NCBI GenBank assembly: GCA_965232575.1
Contig: CBDDPZ010000008.1
Location: 1,711,522-1,775,521, forward strand
Reading direction: 5' to 3'
DNA: 64,000 bases
Origin: Bin5 sp965232575
Lineage (GTDB): Bacteria > Chloroflexota > Anaerolineae > Caldilineales > Caldilineaceae
Shown: piece by piece, positions 25,568 through 34,019 of the stretch
Layout of the letters: the number at the start of each line of letters is the position of its first letter
Position numbering within the stretch: position 1 is the first letter of the stretch
Position numbers and translations under genes: made by a program
Notes under the pieces: model-generated
What the model was told of the DNA's origin: nothing
Database searches by the model: none
The model's input: only the letters and a program-made list of their open reading frames with translations

Positions 25568-26784
25568 AAGCGCCCGCGCTGTCGCTCCTAATGGCTCTGC
25601 TCCTGATCAGCGCCTGCGCACCATCCCAGCCCTCCCTGGCTTCGGCCGACGTCGTAGATGTCCTCAGCCGACCCGTCGACGATGGATTCGCCCGCGCCCT
25701 CGAGCCGATGGCGTTCCAATTTCCACGCGACCACGGTCCCCACAATGACTACGCCACCGAGTGGTGGTACTACACCGGGAACCTGACCGGTGAGGACGGC
25801 GGCGATTACGGCTTTCAACTCACTTTTTTCCGCAGTGCTCTGGCGCCGGGCGAATCCAGCCGGCCGTCCGACTTCGCCGCGCAACAGATCTACATGGCCC
25901 ACTTCGCCGTCACCAGCGCTCCCGCCGGCCGCCATGTCAGTTTCGACCGCTTCAGCCGCGGTGCCGGTGGCGTAGCCGGCGCGACCGGCCGCGCCGGCTA
26001 CGAAGTCTGGCTCGACGACTGGCGGGCACAGGATTTGCGCCGGAGCCCGGCACTGGGGCTAGGGGCTAGAGGCGAGGGGCTAGGGAAGGGCGGAGGCGTC
26101 AAACAAGGGCCGGGACAATTCCGCCTGCAGGCCGCAGCTGAGGCTGACAACGGTCCCGTCTCGATCGATCTCACCCTCACCGAGACACGCCCGCCTCTAT
26201 TGCACGGAGAAGCCGGCTACAGCCGCAAAGGGCCGGATCCCGGCAACGCCAACCATTACTATAGTCTCGTGCGCATGGAGACTGCAGGCCATATCGTTTT
26301 CGGCGGCGTACAGACCGCCGTCACTGGGCTCAGCTGGATGGACCACGAGTTCGGGACCTCCGCCCTCAGTAGCGACGCCGTCGGCTGGGACTGGTTCGCG
26401 GTCACCCTGGACAACGACACGGTCCTGATGTTCGCCGAAATCCGCACGCCATCCGGCGCATCCCAGGACATCTTTGAAGGCACGCTCAGCTTTCCCGATG
26501 GCCGGCAGATTTCCATCCATCCGGACGACTTTACCTTGACGCCAAAAGGACAGTGGACCAGCCCGGACAGCGGCACCGTCTACCCCAGCGGCTGGCACGT
26601 CACTTTTCCCCGGCACGAAATCGAACTGACGATCGACCCGCTGATCGACGATCAGGAGATGGACGTCGCATTCACCTATTATGAAGGCGCCACTGTCGTG
26701 CGCGGCACGATGAACGGCGAACCCGTCGCTGGTCGCGGCTACGTGGAGTTGACCGGCTATGGCGCGGGCGGATTCCAGCGATAG
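25483..26784 (+). CDS. AttH/CrtC-like lipocalin-fold lipoprotein
   Basis: 433 residues from the GTG at 25483. The core matches the AttH/hydroxyneurosporene-synthase-like family: DYATEWWYYTGNL, GFQLTFFRSAL, IYMAHFAVTS, NHYYSLVRMETAG, MDHEFGTSAL, GWDWFAVTLDND. A lipobox-like LISAC near residue 45 suggests a lipid-anchored extracytoplasmic protein. The substrate is unknown. Two oddities are visible. The first 30 residues are encoded by repeat sequence, leaving an unusually long n-region before the hydrophobic stretch. Residues about 187-210 (GLGARGEGLGKGGGVKQG) are an in-frame G/C-type repeat insertion between the two halves of the domain. Confidence 0.82.
   Translation: MKRQGKTRGTAGNPPGVPPQFPRIFPEVQAPALSLLMALLLISACAPSQPSLASADVVDVLSRPVDDGFARALEPMAFQFPRDHGPHNDYATEWWYYTGNLTGEDGGDYGFQLTFFRSALAPGESSRPSDFAAQQIYMAHFAVTSAPAGRHVSFDRFSRGAGGVAGATGRAGYEVWLDDWRAQDLRRSPALGLGARGEGLGKGGGVKQGPGQFRLQAAAEADNGPVSIDLTLTETRPPLLHGEAGYSRKGPDPGNANHYYSLVRMETAGHIVFGGVQTAVTGLSWMDHEFGTSALSSDAVGWDWFAVTLDNDTVLMFAEIRTPSGASQDIFEGTLSFPDGRQISIHPDDFTLTPKGQWTSPDSGTVYPSGWHVTFPRHEIELTIDPLIDDQEMDVAFTYYEGATVVRGTMNGEPVAGRGYVELTGYGAGGFQR
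26041..26108. repeat. G/C-type repeat in frame inside the AttH-like gene
   Basis: CACTGGGGCTAGGGGCTAG, AGGCGAGGGGCTAGGG and then GGGCGGAGGCGTCAAACA. The end matches the right arm of family C. It is read in frame in the lipocalin-like protein. Confidence 0.72.
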
Positions 26785-26834
26785 CCGCCTGTACGAAAAC
26801 TTTTTTGCCAATCTCCCCAAATCGGTCCACAATG

Positions 26835-26935
26835 TTTGCGCTGACGCCCGTTGTCTGAACTGTGATTTTGGGGGATTGACGTGATTAACTGTGATTAACT
26901 GCAACGGCGAAGAGCGAGAGGGCGGAGGCGACAAA
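26835..26935. repeat. Family C palindrome containing a D unit
   Basis: TTTGCGCTGACGCCC, then GTTGTCTGAACTGTGATTTT, GATTAACTGCAACGGCG and GGGCGGAGGCGACAAA. It is the simpler counterpart of 23363-23570. Confidence 0.82.
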
Positions 26936-26982
26936 CAGGACGGTCACCGCATCTAGAGCGGTCAGAATGTTCGATCGCATTG

Positions 26983-27028
26983 TTTGCGCTGAGCCGACCG
27001 CATCCGCCGCGCCTTGGCGAAGCGCAAA
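26983..27028. repeat. Family A palindrome
   Basis: A 46-bp copy, TTTGCGCTGAGCCGACCGC ... GCCTTGGCGAAGCGCAAA, 35 bp before the YceI-like lipoprotein gene. Confidence 0.88.
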
Positions 27029-27063
27029 TATAGTCATCCAACTGGGATGGGGGAGTCAGATCG

Positions 27064-27942
27064 ATGAAACTGAACATCATTTCAGCGAAATCTAGCCCGA
27101 CCGCGGCCAATTCTGCCGTTCCTCGCCTGAGGCTGCTCATCTTTGTGCTGCTCGCGGCGCTTCTGTTGGCAGCATGCGGCGGCTCGGACGCGGAGGAAGC
27201 CCCGGCTGCTGCCGATACTGCGACTCCGGTGACCGAGCCTGAACCAACGGACACGCCATTGCCGGTACCGACCGATACACCGATGCCGGAGCCCACGGAT
27301 ACGCCTGTGCCCGAACCTGAACCGACCGACACGCCTGAACCCGAACCCGCAGCCACTGCTCCGGCACAGGAAGAAGCGGAATCGGAGAGTGCAGAGATGC
27401 CCTCCGTCGGCACTACCTTTGTAATTGTGCCGGAAGAGTCGGAGGCGCGCTTCTCAATCGATGAACTGCTGTTTGGCCAGCCCAAAACGGTCATCGGCAC
27501 AACCAATGCACTCTCAGGTGAACTGACCGTAGACGCTGCAGACCCCGCGGCCAGCGTCATCGGGCCGATTCAAATCGAAGCCGGTACCTTCGTCACCGAT
27601 AACGACCGTCGCAATGGCGCAATCCGCCGCTTTATCCTGCAAACGAACCAGTACCAGTTCGTTACTTTTACCCCCACAGAGCTTATTGGTCTGCCCGATG
27701 CCGTCGCAGTTGGCGACGAAGTCGAGTTCGAGATTCTGGGCGACCTGACTGTTCGGGACATTACCAGTCCGGTCTTATTCATCGTCACAATGCAAGTGGT
27801 TTCGGAAACTGAACTGCGGGGAAGCGCCGCCACAATCGTTGCAAGAGACGACTTCGAACTTACGATTCCGCAGGTGCCAAGTGTCGCCAACGTCGGCGAA
27901 GAGTTCATCGTCGAATTCGACTTTGTGGCGCGAGCGCAGTAG
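27064..27942 (+). CDS. YceI-like domain lipoprotein with Thr-Pro-Glu linker
   Basis: 292 residues. The signal peptide has lipobox LLLAAC near residue 38. A low-complexity linker of PTDTP/EPEPT repeats (about 55-115) is followed by a YceI-like beta-barrel: EESEARFSIDELLF, GTTNALSGELTVD, and FVTFTPTELIGLP with DLTVRDITSPV. YceI proteins bind isoprenoid or amphiphilic ligands, but the ligand here is unknown. The linker style is common in Chloroflexota surface lipoproteins. GGGGGAG lies upstream of the ATG. The gene stands alone between repeat clusters. Confidence 0.88.
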   Translation: MKLNIISAKSSPTAANSAVPRLRLLIFVLLAALLLAACGGSDAEEAPAAADTATPVTEPEPTDTPLPVPTDTPMPEPTDTPVPEPEPTDTPEPEPAATAPAQEEAESESAEMPSVGTTFVIVPEESEARFSIDELLFGQPKTVIGTTNALSGELTVDAADPAASVIGPIQIEAGTFVTDNDRRNGAIRRFILQTNQYQFVTFTPTELIGLPDAVAVGDEVEFEILGDLTVRDITSPVLFIVTMQVVSETELRGSAATIVARDDFELTIPQVPSVANVGEEFIVEFDFVARAQ

Positions 27943-28003
27943 TTCTCAACACCAGTGTCCACTGAGGAACGCTCTTTTTCTGGCCGCTGACGACACAAAA
28001 AGG

Positions 28004-28047
28004 TAGGGCTTAGGGGCTAGCTAACCCCTGGCCCCTAAGCCCTAAAC
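28004..28047. repeat. Family G palindrome abutting a start codon
   Basis: TAGGGCTTAGGGGCTAG / CTAACCCCTGGCCCCTAAG and CCCTAAA form a strong hairpin ending one base before the GNAT gene ATG, leaving no room for a Shine-Dalgarno sequence. Confidence 0.75.
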
Positions 28048-28048
28048 C

Positions 28049-28984
28049 ATGCCTGAGCCGCAACAGCCTACTATCGTGACCGGCGCCTCGGTTGAGGTCG
28101 AGGCCCTGCGTCAGGGCTTCAACCGTGGTTTCGCCGACTACCGGTACGATATGCACATGGAACCGGCTGCCATGCTCGGGCATCTGGGCCGTTCCAGCAT
28201 TGCCCCAGAAGACTGTGCAGTCCTGGTGGCGGAAGAGGAGGGACGGCTGCTAGGCGTCGGGGCTGCCCTGCTGGCCGTGCGCGGTGAAGAAGGCTGGTGC
28301 GGCGGCCTCAGCGTCGCCCCGGCCTATCGCGGTCAAGGCTGGGGCCGGCGGCTTATGGAACAGCTCAAGCGTCGCGCGGTCGAGCGCGGCGTTCGCCGTA
28401 TCTTGCTGGAGGTGCTGGTCACGAACGACCACGCCCGCTCGGTATATCGCCAGGTCGGCTTTAAACGCTTACGCGAACTGCTTTTGTGGGAGCGGGATCC
28501 CCGCCAAGGCCCTCTTCCGCTTCCGTACGAACGACTGGAGGAGACCGACCCCCGCCAGATTTTGCGCGACTTCTACTGCTGGCACGAGCTTCCCATGATC
28601 TGGCAGCGGCGCGCTCGCAGTCTGCTAAACTATGTGGAACAATATGGCTGTGTCGGCCTTACCATCCCGGCCAAAGATGGCGCGCCTGTCGCCTATGTGC
28701 TGGTTTCTCCGTCGTCGTCCGGCGTGCCAGCCCAGGGCCAGCTTTCTACTCGTCTTCGAATCCTTGATATCGCTGTCGATCCGGGTGCCAATCTTCAGGA
28801 CGCCGCCCGCCCGCTGCTGCAAGCTCTCCAACTTCGCTACGTCGATGCCAGGTTGACGCTTATGGACCAGCCGGCAGACAGCCGTCTCAACCCGGTTTTC
28901 GCCTCGCTCGGCTTTCGCGTTTTCGACCGCCAATATGAACTTGCGGTGGATCTTGCAGAGAGTCCACCCGATACAGATCAATGA
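28049..28984 (+). CDS. GNAT-family N-acetyltransferase
   Basis: 311 residues. An N-terminal GNAT domain contains the acetyl-CoA pyrophosphate loop RGQGWGRRLMEQL near residue 93, preceded by GGLSVAPAY and followed by LLEVLVTNDHARSVYRQVGF. The C-terminal half (about 160-311) may be a second, degenerate GNAT-like fold (ILDIAVDPGANLQDAAR, NPVFASLGFRVFDRQYEL). The substrate is unknown. A family G hairpin directly upstream leaves no Shine-Dalgarno site. mdh starts 46 nt downstream and may be cotranscribed. Confidence 0.88.
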   Translation: MPEPQQPTIVTGASVEVEALRQGFNRGFADYRYDMHMEPAAMLGHLGRSSIAPEDCAVLVAEEEGRLLGVGAALLAVRGEEGWCGGLSVAPAYRGQGWGRRLMEQLKRRAVERGVRRILLEVLVTNDHARSVYRQVGFKRLRELLLWERDPRQGPLPLPYERLEETDPRQILRDFYCWHELPMIWQRRARSLLNYVEQYGCVGLTIPAKDGAPVAYVLVSPSSSGVPAQGQLSTRLRILDIAVDPGANLQDAARPLLQALQLRYVDARLTLMDQPADSRLNPVFASLGFRVFDRQYELAVDLAESPPDTDQ

Positions 28985-29030
28985 AGGCAGGAGGTCGTCG
29001 CCCCCTGCCGCACCTGGAGACCCAAGAGTG

Positions 29031-30014
29031 ATGAATGACCCGATTCGTGTAGCAGTAACAGGCGCCGCCGGCAATATCGGCTATGCCCTCATCTTTCGTA
29101 TCGCCAATGGCGACCTGTTCGGCCCCGACCAGCCGGTCATCCTCCAGTTGCTGGAGATACCGCCCGCAATGGGCGCGCTCGAAGGCGTCGCAATGGAGCT
29201 TGACGACTGCGCCTTCCCGCTCCTCTCCGATACTATCCTGACCGACGAGCCGGACGTAGCCTTCGCCGGCGCCAACTGGTCCCTCCTGGTCGGCGCCCGC
29301 CCCCGCACTACCGGCATGGAGCGCAAAGACCTGCTCAGCGCAAACGGCCCCATCTTCGTTACCCAGGGTAAAGCGATCAACGACAATGCCGCCTCAGACG
29401 TCCGCATCGTCGTCGTCGGCAACCCTGCAAATACCAACTGCCTGATCGCCATGCACAACGCGCCCGACGTACCCCCTAAACGTTTCACCGCCATGACCCG
29501 CCTCGATCACAATCGCGCTCAGAGCATGCTTGCCAAGAAGGCCGGGCGGCCGCTCCACACGGTCAAGAATGTCGTCATCTGGGGCAATCACAGTGCGACC
29601 CAATACCCCGACGTCTTCCATGCCCAAATTGATGGGCAGCCGGCTGCAGCCGCCATCGGCGATTTCTCCTGGATCAGACAGACGTTTATCCCCGCCGTAC
29701 AGCAGCGCGGCGCCGCCGTGATCGCGGCCCGGGGTGCCAGCAGCGCCGCCAGCGCGGCCAACGCCTGTATCAATCATGTGCAGAGCTGGTACGCAGGCGC
29801 TTCCGAGAACGACTGGGTCAGCATGGGCATTCCCAGCACCGGCGCTTACGACTCGCCCACCGGCGTGATATTCAGCTATCCTGTGACCGTTGAGGATGGC
29901 GTCTATCAGATTGTGGAAGGACTGCCGCTGACTGACTTCGACCGCGCCGCCATTACCGCCAGCGGTCAGGAGCTTCTCGAGGAGCGAGAGGCCGTCGCCG
30001 ACTGGCTGCCTTGA
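29031..30014 (+). CDS. mdh: Malate dehydrogenase
   Basis: 327 residues. It oxidises malate to oxaloacetate with NAD+. It belongs to the cytosolic-type MDH family: NAD-binding GAAGNIGYALIFRI near the N-terminus, ELDDCAFPLL, the substrate arginine region GARPRTTGMERKDLL, VVVGNPANTN, TRLDHNRAQ and catalytic His in WGNHSATQYPD. I chose the ATG at 29031 because it gives the canonical N-terminus (MNDPIRVAVTGAAG). Upstream in-frame codons overlap the GNAT gene. With acnA and sucC it forms part of the TCA cycle set in this window. Confidence 0.96.
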   Translation: MNDPIRVAVTGAAGNIGYALIFRIANGDLFGPDQPVILQLLEIPPAMGALEGVAMELDDCAFPLLSDTILTDEPDVAFAGANWSLLVGARPRTTGMERKDLLSANGPIFVTQGKAINDNAASDVRIVVVGNPANTNCLIAMHNAPDVPPKRFTAMTRLDHNRAQSMLAKKAGRPLHTVKNVVIWGNHSATQYPDVFHAQIDGQPAAAAIGDFSWIRQTFIPAVQQRGAAVIAARGASSAASAANACINHVQSWYAGASENDWVSMGIPSTGAYDSPTGVIFSYPVTVEDGVYQIVEGLPLTDFDRAAITASGQELLEEREAVADWLP

Positions 30015-30037
30015 CCGGGCTTTCGTAGCCACTGGAA

Positions 30038-30104
30038 CACCAGTTTTGAGTAGCCAGTAACTGCCGCCCCCGCAGCAGACCACTAAAAACTGAAAACTGC
30101 AGTT
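30038..30104. repeat. Family E repeat truncating a MazG-like gene
   Basis: CACCAGTTTTGAGTAGCCAG, the core TAACTGCCGCCCCCGCAG, and CACTAAAAACTGAAAACTGC AGTT. It lies between mdh and the broken mazG-like fragment. Confidence 0.78.
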
Positions 30105-30212
30105 GACGTCGCCGCACTCCTCGGCCAGCCGCGTGACGATATAGAAGGGATCGTCCCCGTCCTGGAAGCGGTTGTTCAACCCCTCGGCGATCTTGTAGAG
30201 CTTGTCGATCAT
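30105..30212 (-). pseudogene. MazG-like nucleotide pyrophosphohydrolase, 5' fragment
   Basis: The ATG at 30212 opens a frame whose first 36 residues (MIDKLYKIAEGLNNRFQDG, DDPFYIVTRLAEECGDVN) resemble the N-terminus of short MazG-like proteins, including the EExxE-type start LAEECG. After ECGDVN the sequence passes directly into a family E repeat and then the antisense of mdh, so the rest of the metal-binding domain is missing. It lies 6 nt after the rluD stop on the same strand, as if once cotranscribed. The family assignment rests on a short stretch. Confidence 0.6.
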
Positions 30213-30218
30213 ATATAA

Positions 30219-31259
30219 TCACTCCCCCAATCGATCGAGTATGCGCTGCAACTCGGCGGGCAACGGCGACTTGAACACCTGCCGCTCTGTCGTCCCGGGC
30301 AGTCGAATGCCCAGCCGGTGCGCGTGCAGAAACGGCCGCTTCAGCGCCAGACGCGGCCGCTTATACCCGTACTCCGTGTCACCGGCCACGGGGTGTTTGC
30401 GCCAGGCAAAATGGGCCCGTATCTGATGCGTGCGACCCGTTTGCAGATGCGCTTGCACAAGTGAGAAACGCACCGTCTGCCCGCTCGATTGGTCCTCGTA
30501 GACGCGCAGGCATTCGTACTCGGTCACAGCCTCCCGCGCACCAGTCACCGATCTCCCACTACCCTCCGTACCTCTTGATCCTGAAGGAGCGGGCAACACC
30601 GCCATGCGCTGCCGCCGCGTCGGATGGCGGCCGATCGGCGCGTCAATGCGGCCCCGCGGCGGATCGACCCTGCCCTCCAGCAACGCCAGATATTCCTTGT
30701 ACACGGTCCGGCCAGCGAATTGTTCCTGTAAGAAGCGCATCGCCGCGCCATTCTTGGCCACGACGATTACGCCGGACGTGCCTTTGTCCAGTCTGTGAAC
30801 GATGCCCGGCCGCTTCTCTCCGCCGATCCCTTCCAACTCCGGGCAATGGTGAAGAACTGCGTTCGCGAGGGTGCCTGCTGTGTTACCCGGCCCCGGATGG
30901 ACGACCAGACCGGCCGGCTTGTCTATGACGAGCAGGTCGTTGTCTTCAAATATGATGTCGAGAGGAATTGCTTCGGGCTGCAGTGAAGTCTCCACCGCTG
31001 CTGGCGGCGTTGCGACCTCGATTTCAGCTTCAGCTTCCAGTGGCAAACCGGCCTTGCCGGCGCGCTTTCCATCGACGGTGACCAGTCCCTCCGCAATCCA
31101 GCGCTGGACCGCGCTGCGGCTTTCCTCCTCGAACTGGTCCGTCAGCCAGCGATCAAGGCGCTGGCCGGCTGCAGACGGGGGAACGGTAAGATGGCGCACC
31201 TCTTGGCGCTCGTTGTCCACCCGCTCCCTTTGGCTACGCCTCCGATGATCCGGCCGCAC
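30219..31259 (-). CDS. rluD: RluD-family 23S rRNA pseudouridine synthase
   Basis: 346 residues. An S4 RNA-binding domain (AGQRLDRWLTDQFEEESRSAVQRWI, about 31-60) precedes the RluA/RluD catalytic domain. The catalytic Asp is in GIVHRLDKGTSG near residue 157. DDLLVIDKPAG-type (NDLLVIDKPAGLVVHPG) and LQTGRTHQIRAHF motifs are present. It likely modifies 23S rRNA helix 69 or a related site. A 20-residue insertion (SGSRGTEGSGRSVTGA) lies between RQRMAVL and EAVTEYE, where the family has a short turn. The ATG at 31259 overlaps lspA by 26 nt, and an internal GTG start is possible. Confidence 0.93.
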   Translation of the reverse strand: MRPDHRRRSQRERVDNERQEVRHLTVPPSAAGQRLDRWLTDQFEEESRSAVQRWIAEGLVTVDGKRAGKAGLPLEAEAEIEVATPPAAVETSLQPEAIPLDIIFEDNDLLVIDKPAGLVVHPGPGNTAGTLANAVLHHCPELEGIGGEKRPGIVHRLDKGTSGVIVVAKNGAAMRFLQEQFAGRTVYKEYLALLEGRVDPPRGRIDAPIGRHPTRRQRMAVLPAPSGSRGTEGSGRSVTGAREAVTEYECLRVYEDQSSGQTVRFSLVQAHLQTGRTHQIRAHFAWRKHPVAGDTEYGYKRPRLALKRPFLHAHRLGIRLPGTTERQVFKSPLPAELQRILDRLGE

Positions 31260-31803
31260 CGATTTCGATGGCCTCCTCCTTAGCCTGCCTGGAGACCTGG
31301 GCGTCCTGATAAAGGATGACCACCGCTAAAGCGATCACGCTGCATACAATTGAGGAATCAGCGATATTGAAGTTCGGCCAGTAGTAGACGCCGGGCACAC
31401 CGATCTTGACAAAATCGGTTACATAGCCCTGCATGATGCGGTCGATTACGTTGCCCAGCGCGCCGCCAACCTGGAACCCGAGCAGTACCCGTATCAGCGT
31501 CTGATTGTCCGGCAGGTGACGGATTGCATAGTAGAAGACGCCAACCGTCACCACGGCCGCAATGACGATGAAAACACTGCCCGCTCCCTGCAAAATGCCA
31601 AACGCCGCGCCGTGATTGTCCACATGCTCAAAGACAAAATACTCACCCAGCGCCGGAATCGGAATGATATAGTCGAACTTCGCGATGTTCTGTCGGACCA
31701 GCTCCTTCGTCCACTGGTCCAGCGGAATCACGATCGCCGCCACCAGCAGAATGATCCACGTGCGTCCAGCGATCCGACTGAACACGGAACTGTTTTCAGG
31801 CAT
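31234..31803 (-). CDS. lspA: Lipoprotein signal peptidase
   Basis: 189 residues. A four-helix membrane aspartic protease that cleaves prolipoproteins before the lipidated Cys. Family motifs are DQWTKELV, the NHGAAFGIL segment, and the catalytic Asp pair in GGALGNVIDRI and FNIADSSI. I chose the ATG at 31803 because AAAGGAG lies 8 nt upstream. A longer frame begins at 31842. The lipoproteins in this window are presumably its substrates. It is the first gene of the lspA-rluD operon, whose reading frames overlap. Confidence 0.94.
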   Translation of the reverse strand: MPENSSVFSRIAGRTWIILLVAAIVIPLDQWTKELVRQNIAKFDYIIPIPALGEYFVFEHVDNHGAAFGILQGAGSVFIVIAAVVTVGVFYYAIRHLPDNQTLIRVLLGFQVGGALGNVIDRIMQGYVTDFVKIGVPGVYYWPNFNIADSSIVCSVIALAVVILYQDAQVSRQAKEEAIEIGAAGSSEA

Positions 31804-31933
31804 TGACGATCTCCTTTCTGCCTTGTGGTGAAATTCTAACACAGCACGCGAAAGATGGGGAAAGGAGTCAACCGTGCTATACTGGTCTGGTTTTGTTCCC
31901 TGATGTCTGATTCAGGCCCACCGGAGTTTCCGC

Positions 31934-32749
31934 ATGGCTCGTGAAATCACAGTTGCTCTCGTGCAAATGGCCCCCGCGCTGACCAGCGCCGAGGAAAACC
32001 TTCGCAAAATGGGGGAGTTTGTCGAGCGCATCTGCACGACACAGTCGACGGATCTGATCGTCTTTCCGGAACTCAGCTATACCGGAACCGAACTGGGACT
32101 GCGGGCAACAACCCTGGCGGAGCGCGTGCCGGGCCACGCGACAAACTACCTTGCCAAGCGGGCCGACGACTACAACACGCATATCGTATTCGGACTGGTA
32201 ATTAAAGAGAAGGTCGAGAGCATTCTGTACAACGGTCTGGCCTGTTTGGGCCCGGACGGCGACGTCATGTCCTCCTATCACAAGGTGCACCTTCTGGGCG
32301 AGGAGCGCCAAGTCTACCGTTCCGGCTTTCGATTCATAAACGTGGATGCCGATTGGGGCCGCTTTGGCCTCATGACCGGGGCCGATCTGATCTTTCCTGA
32401 AGCGGCCCGCAGCCTGACCCTGGACGGCGCTGATCTGATCGTCCTCGCCGCCAACTGGGAAATCGGTCACCATGAACAGTGGCGGGCGCACATTGTCAGC
32501 CGCGCCACTGAAAACGCCCTGTTTGTCGCCGCGGCCAACCGTGTCGGCGAGGAGCCCACGATGCAGTTCGCGGGCGACTCCATCCTCTCAGGGCCGGACG
32601 GAGAACTCTACACGGTCTTGGAAGAGCCTATGGAAGGGTATGCGGTCGCGACCATCGATCTGGACCGCGTACGGGCCATCCGCGAAGAACGCCAACTGAT
32701 CCAGTTTCGCGAGCCCAACGCCTACCGTACCATCGTCAGGAAATACTGA
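31934..32749 (+). CDS. Nitrilase-superfamily (CN hydrolase) protein lacking the catalytic cysteine
   Basis: 271 residues. The fold is clear: ALVQMAPALTSAEENL, the catalytic Glu in VFPELSYTG (Glu46) and the catalytic Lys in SYHKVHLLGE (Lys117). The nucleophile motif, usually ICYDxxFPE, reads MTGADLIFPE, with Gly149 in the Cys position. The rest of the strand (ARSLTLDGADLIVLAANW) and the later RATENALFVAAANRVG segment are well conserved. It is therefore probably not an amidase or nitrilase by the usual mechanism and may be a binding or regulatory protein. CCGGAG lies upstream of the ATG. A DUF402 gene follows. Confidence 0.88.
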   Translation: MAREITVALVQMAPALTSAEENLRKMGEFVERICTTQSTDLIVFPELSYTGTELGLRATTLAERVPGHATNYLAKRADDYNTHIVFGLVIKEKVESILYNGLACLGPDGDVMSSYHKVHLLGEERQVYRSGFRFINVDADWGRFGLMTGADLIFPEAARSLTLDGADLIVLAANWEIGHHEQWRAHIVSRATENALFVAAANRVGEEPTMQFAGDSILSGPDGELYTVLEEPMEGYAVATIDLDRVRAIREERQLIQFREPNAYRTIVRKY

Positions 32750-32796
32750 CGCAACTTTACTGGCTGTCTGTAAATCGGACTGCCGCTCAAAGTGAT

Positions 32797-33351
32797 ATGA
32801 TGACCGAGACAGCGCAGTCGTCCCAACGACCGTTCAAATCGTTTATCAGCGGAGACTGGAACCACCAAGCCGCTATGACCGACTATCGCGCCGAGTGGTT
32901 CAATTCATTGCTGGTCGAGCGGGCCGCCTGGACTGAAAATGCGCCCACCCTCGAACTGCTAGACAGTGTTATCGGCGCGCCGGGCTTTGTCTGGTTCCGC
33001 TTTTGGCTCCCCGATCTGGATCAAATGGTCGAAAAGTATTTTGACGCCGAAGGAACCGCCATCGGCCTCTACCTTCCCGTCTGCAGGCCGCTGCAGCGCG
33101 AGGACAAAGCCTACCGCACTTCGGATCTGATTCTCGCGATTTGGTATAATGCAGACAAACGGGTTTTCGTACTGCGCGAGGAGGAGTTCGAGGACGTGGT
33201 GCGCGCCCAGCGGCTCAGTAGCCAAGAGGCCGAACGAGCCGAGACCCGGATTCGTGAATTGACGGCCGCCATCTTTCGCGAGGAGTTTCCACCGCCGCTG
33301 GTGCGCAACTTTGCTATCGCTATGGAAAAGAGTCTGTCTCGTTCGCAATGA
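32797..33351 (+). CDS. DUF402-like protein
   Basis: 184 residues with no signal peptide or membrane segment. The central and C-terminal part (YRTSDLILAIWYNADKRVFV, then LREEEFEDVVRAQRLSSQEA) resembles DUF402, a fold of nucleotide phosphatases and related proteins with a strand pattern followed by an (E/D)EEEF-helix. The similarity was judged by eye, and key metal ligands were not confirmed. Its stop overlaps the hisH start (ATGA), so translation is probably coupled to histidine biosynthesis genes, though no functional link is obvious. Confidence 0.7.
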   Translation: MMTETAQSSQRPFKSFISGDWNHQAAMTDYRAEWFNSLLVERAAWTENAPTLELLDSVIGAPGFVWFRFWLPDLDQMVEKYFDAEGTAIGLYLPVCRPLQREDKAYRTSDLILAIWYNADKRVFVLREEEFEDVVRAQRLSSQEAERAETRIRELTAAIFREEFPPPLVRNFAIAMEKSLSRSQ

Positions 33352-34019
33352 TCGCTATTGTTGACTATGGCGTTGGCAACCTGCGCAGTGTCTACAAGTC
33401 CTTTGAGACCGTAGCCGCCCCCCTGGGGATCCAGGTCGATATTGTCGACCATCCGGTCGATTTCAGCCGCTGGCGGGCGCTTGTTCTGCCGGGGCAAGGC
33501 GCCTTCGGCGATAGCGTCAACAATCTGCGCCGCCAGGGATTCGAAGCCCCTCTTCTGGACAGCGTGGCCGCAGGCCTGCCTCTTCTGGGCATCTGCGTCG
33601 GAATGCAGATGCTCTTCGACGAGAGTGAGGAAATGGGCGTTCATGAGGGGCTCCATCTGATCCCCGGCCGCGTTCGCCGTTTCCCCGACAAAATGCCGGA
33701 CCCCCACCGCAGCGGCCGCAGTCTGCGCATTCCTCAAATTGGCTGGAACCAGTTGCACCAACAGCGTCCCGACCCGCTTCTGGCAGGTGTTCCCGATGGC
33801 GCTTACGGCTACTTCGCCCATAGCTATTACTGCGACGCAGCCCAGCTGGATGCTATTCTCACCCTCACCGACTACGGCGTCGACTATCCGTCCATCGTTC
33901 GCCACCGCAATGCCTGGGGTATCCAATGCCATCCGGAGAAAAGTCACACGGTGGGCCTGCATATCCTTAGCAATTTCATTAAGACCGTGGAGGGCCAGCC
34001 GGATGTCGGAAACCGTTGA
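33348..34019 (+). CDS. hisH: Imidazole glycerol phosphate synthase glutaminase subunit HisH
   Basis: 223 residues. The class I glutamine amidotransferase partner of HisF, supplying ammonia for the fifth step of histidine synthesis. IAIVDYGVGNLRSV opens the protein, the nucleophile is in LLGICVGMQMLF near residue 83, and the His-Glu dyad is in WGIQCHPEKS. The ATG overlaps the previous gene. hisF is 3.7 kb downstream, with hisA between, so the subunits are encoded close but not adjacent. Confidence 0.96.
   Translation: MIAIVDYGVGNLRSVYKSFETVAAPLGIQVDIVDHPVDFSRWRALVLPGQGAFGDSVNNLRRQGFEAPLLDSVAAGLPLLGICVGMQMLFDESEEMGVHEGLHLIPGRVRRFPDKMPDPHRSGRSLRIPQIGWNQLHQQRPDPLLAGVPDGAYGYFAHSYYCDAAQLDAILTLTDYGVDYPSIVRHRNAWGIQCHPEKSHTVGLHILSNFIKTVEGQPDVGNR

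Noticed and set aside
31878..31883. TATACT as a -10 box for the nitrilase-like gene
   Set aside because: No -35-like sequence at the right spacing and no other support; left out of the features.
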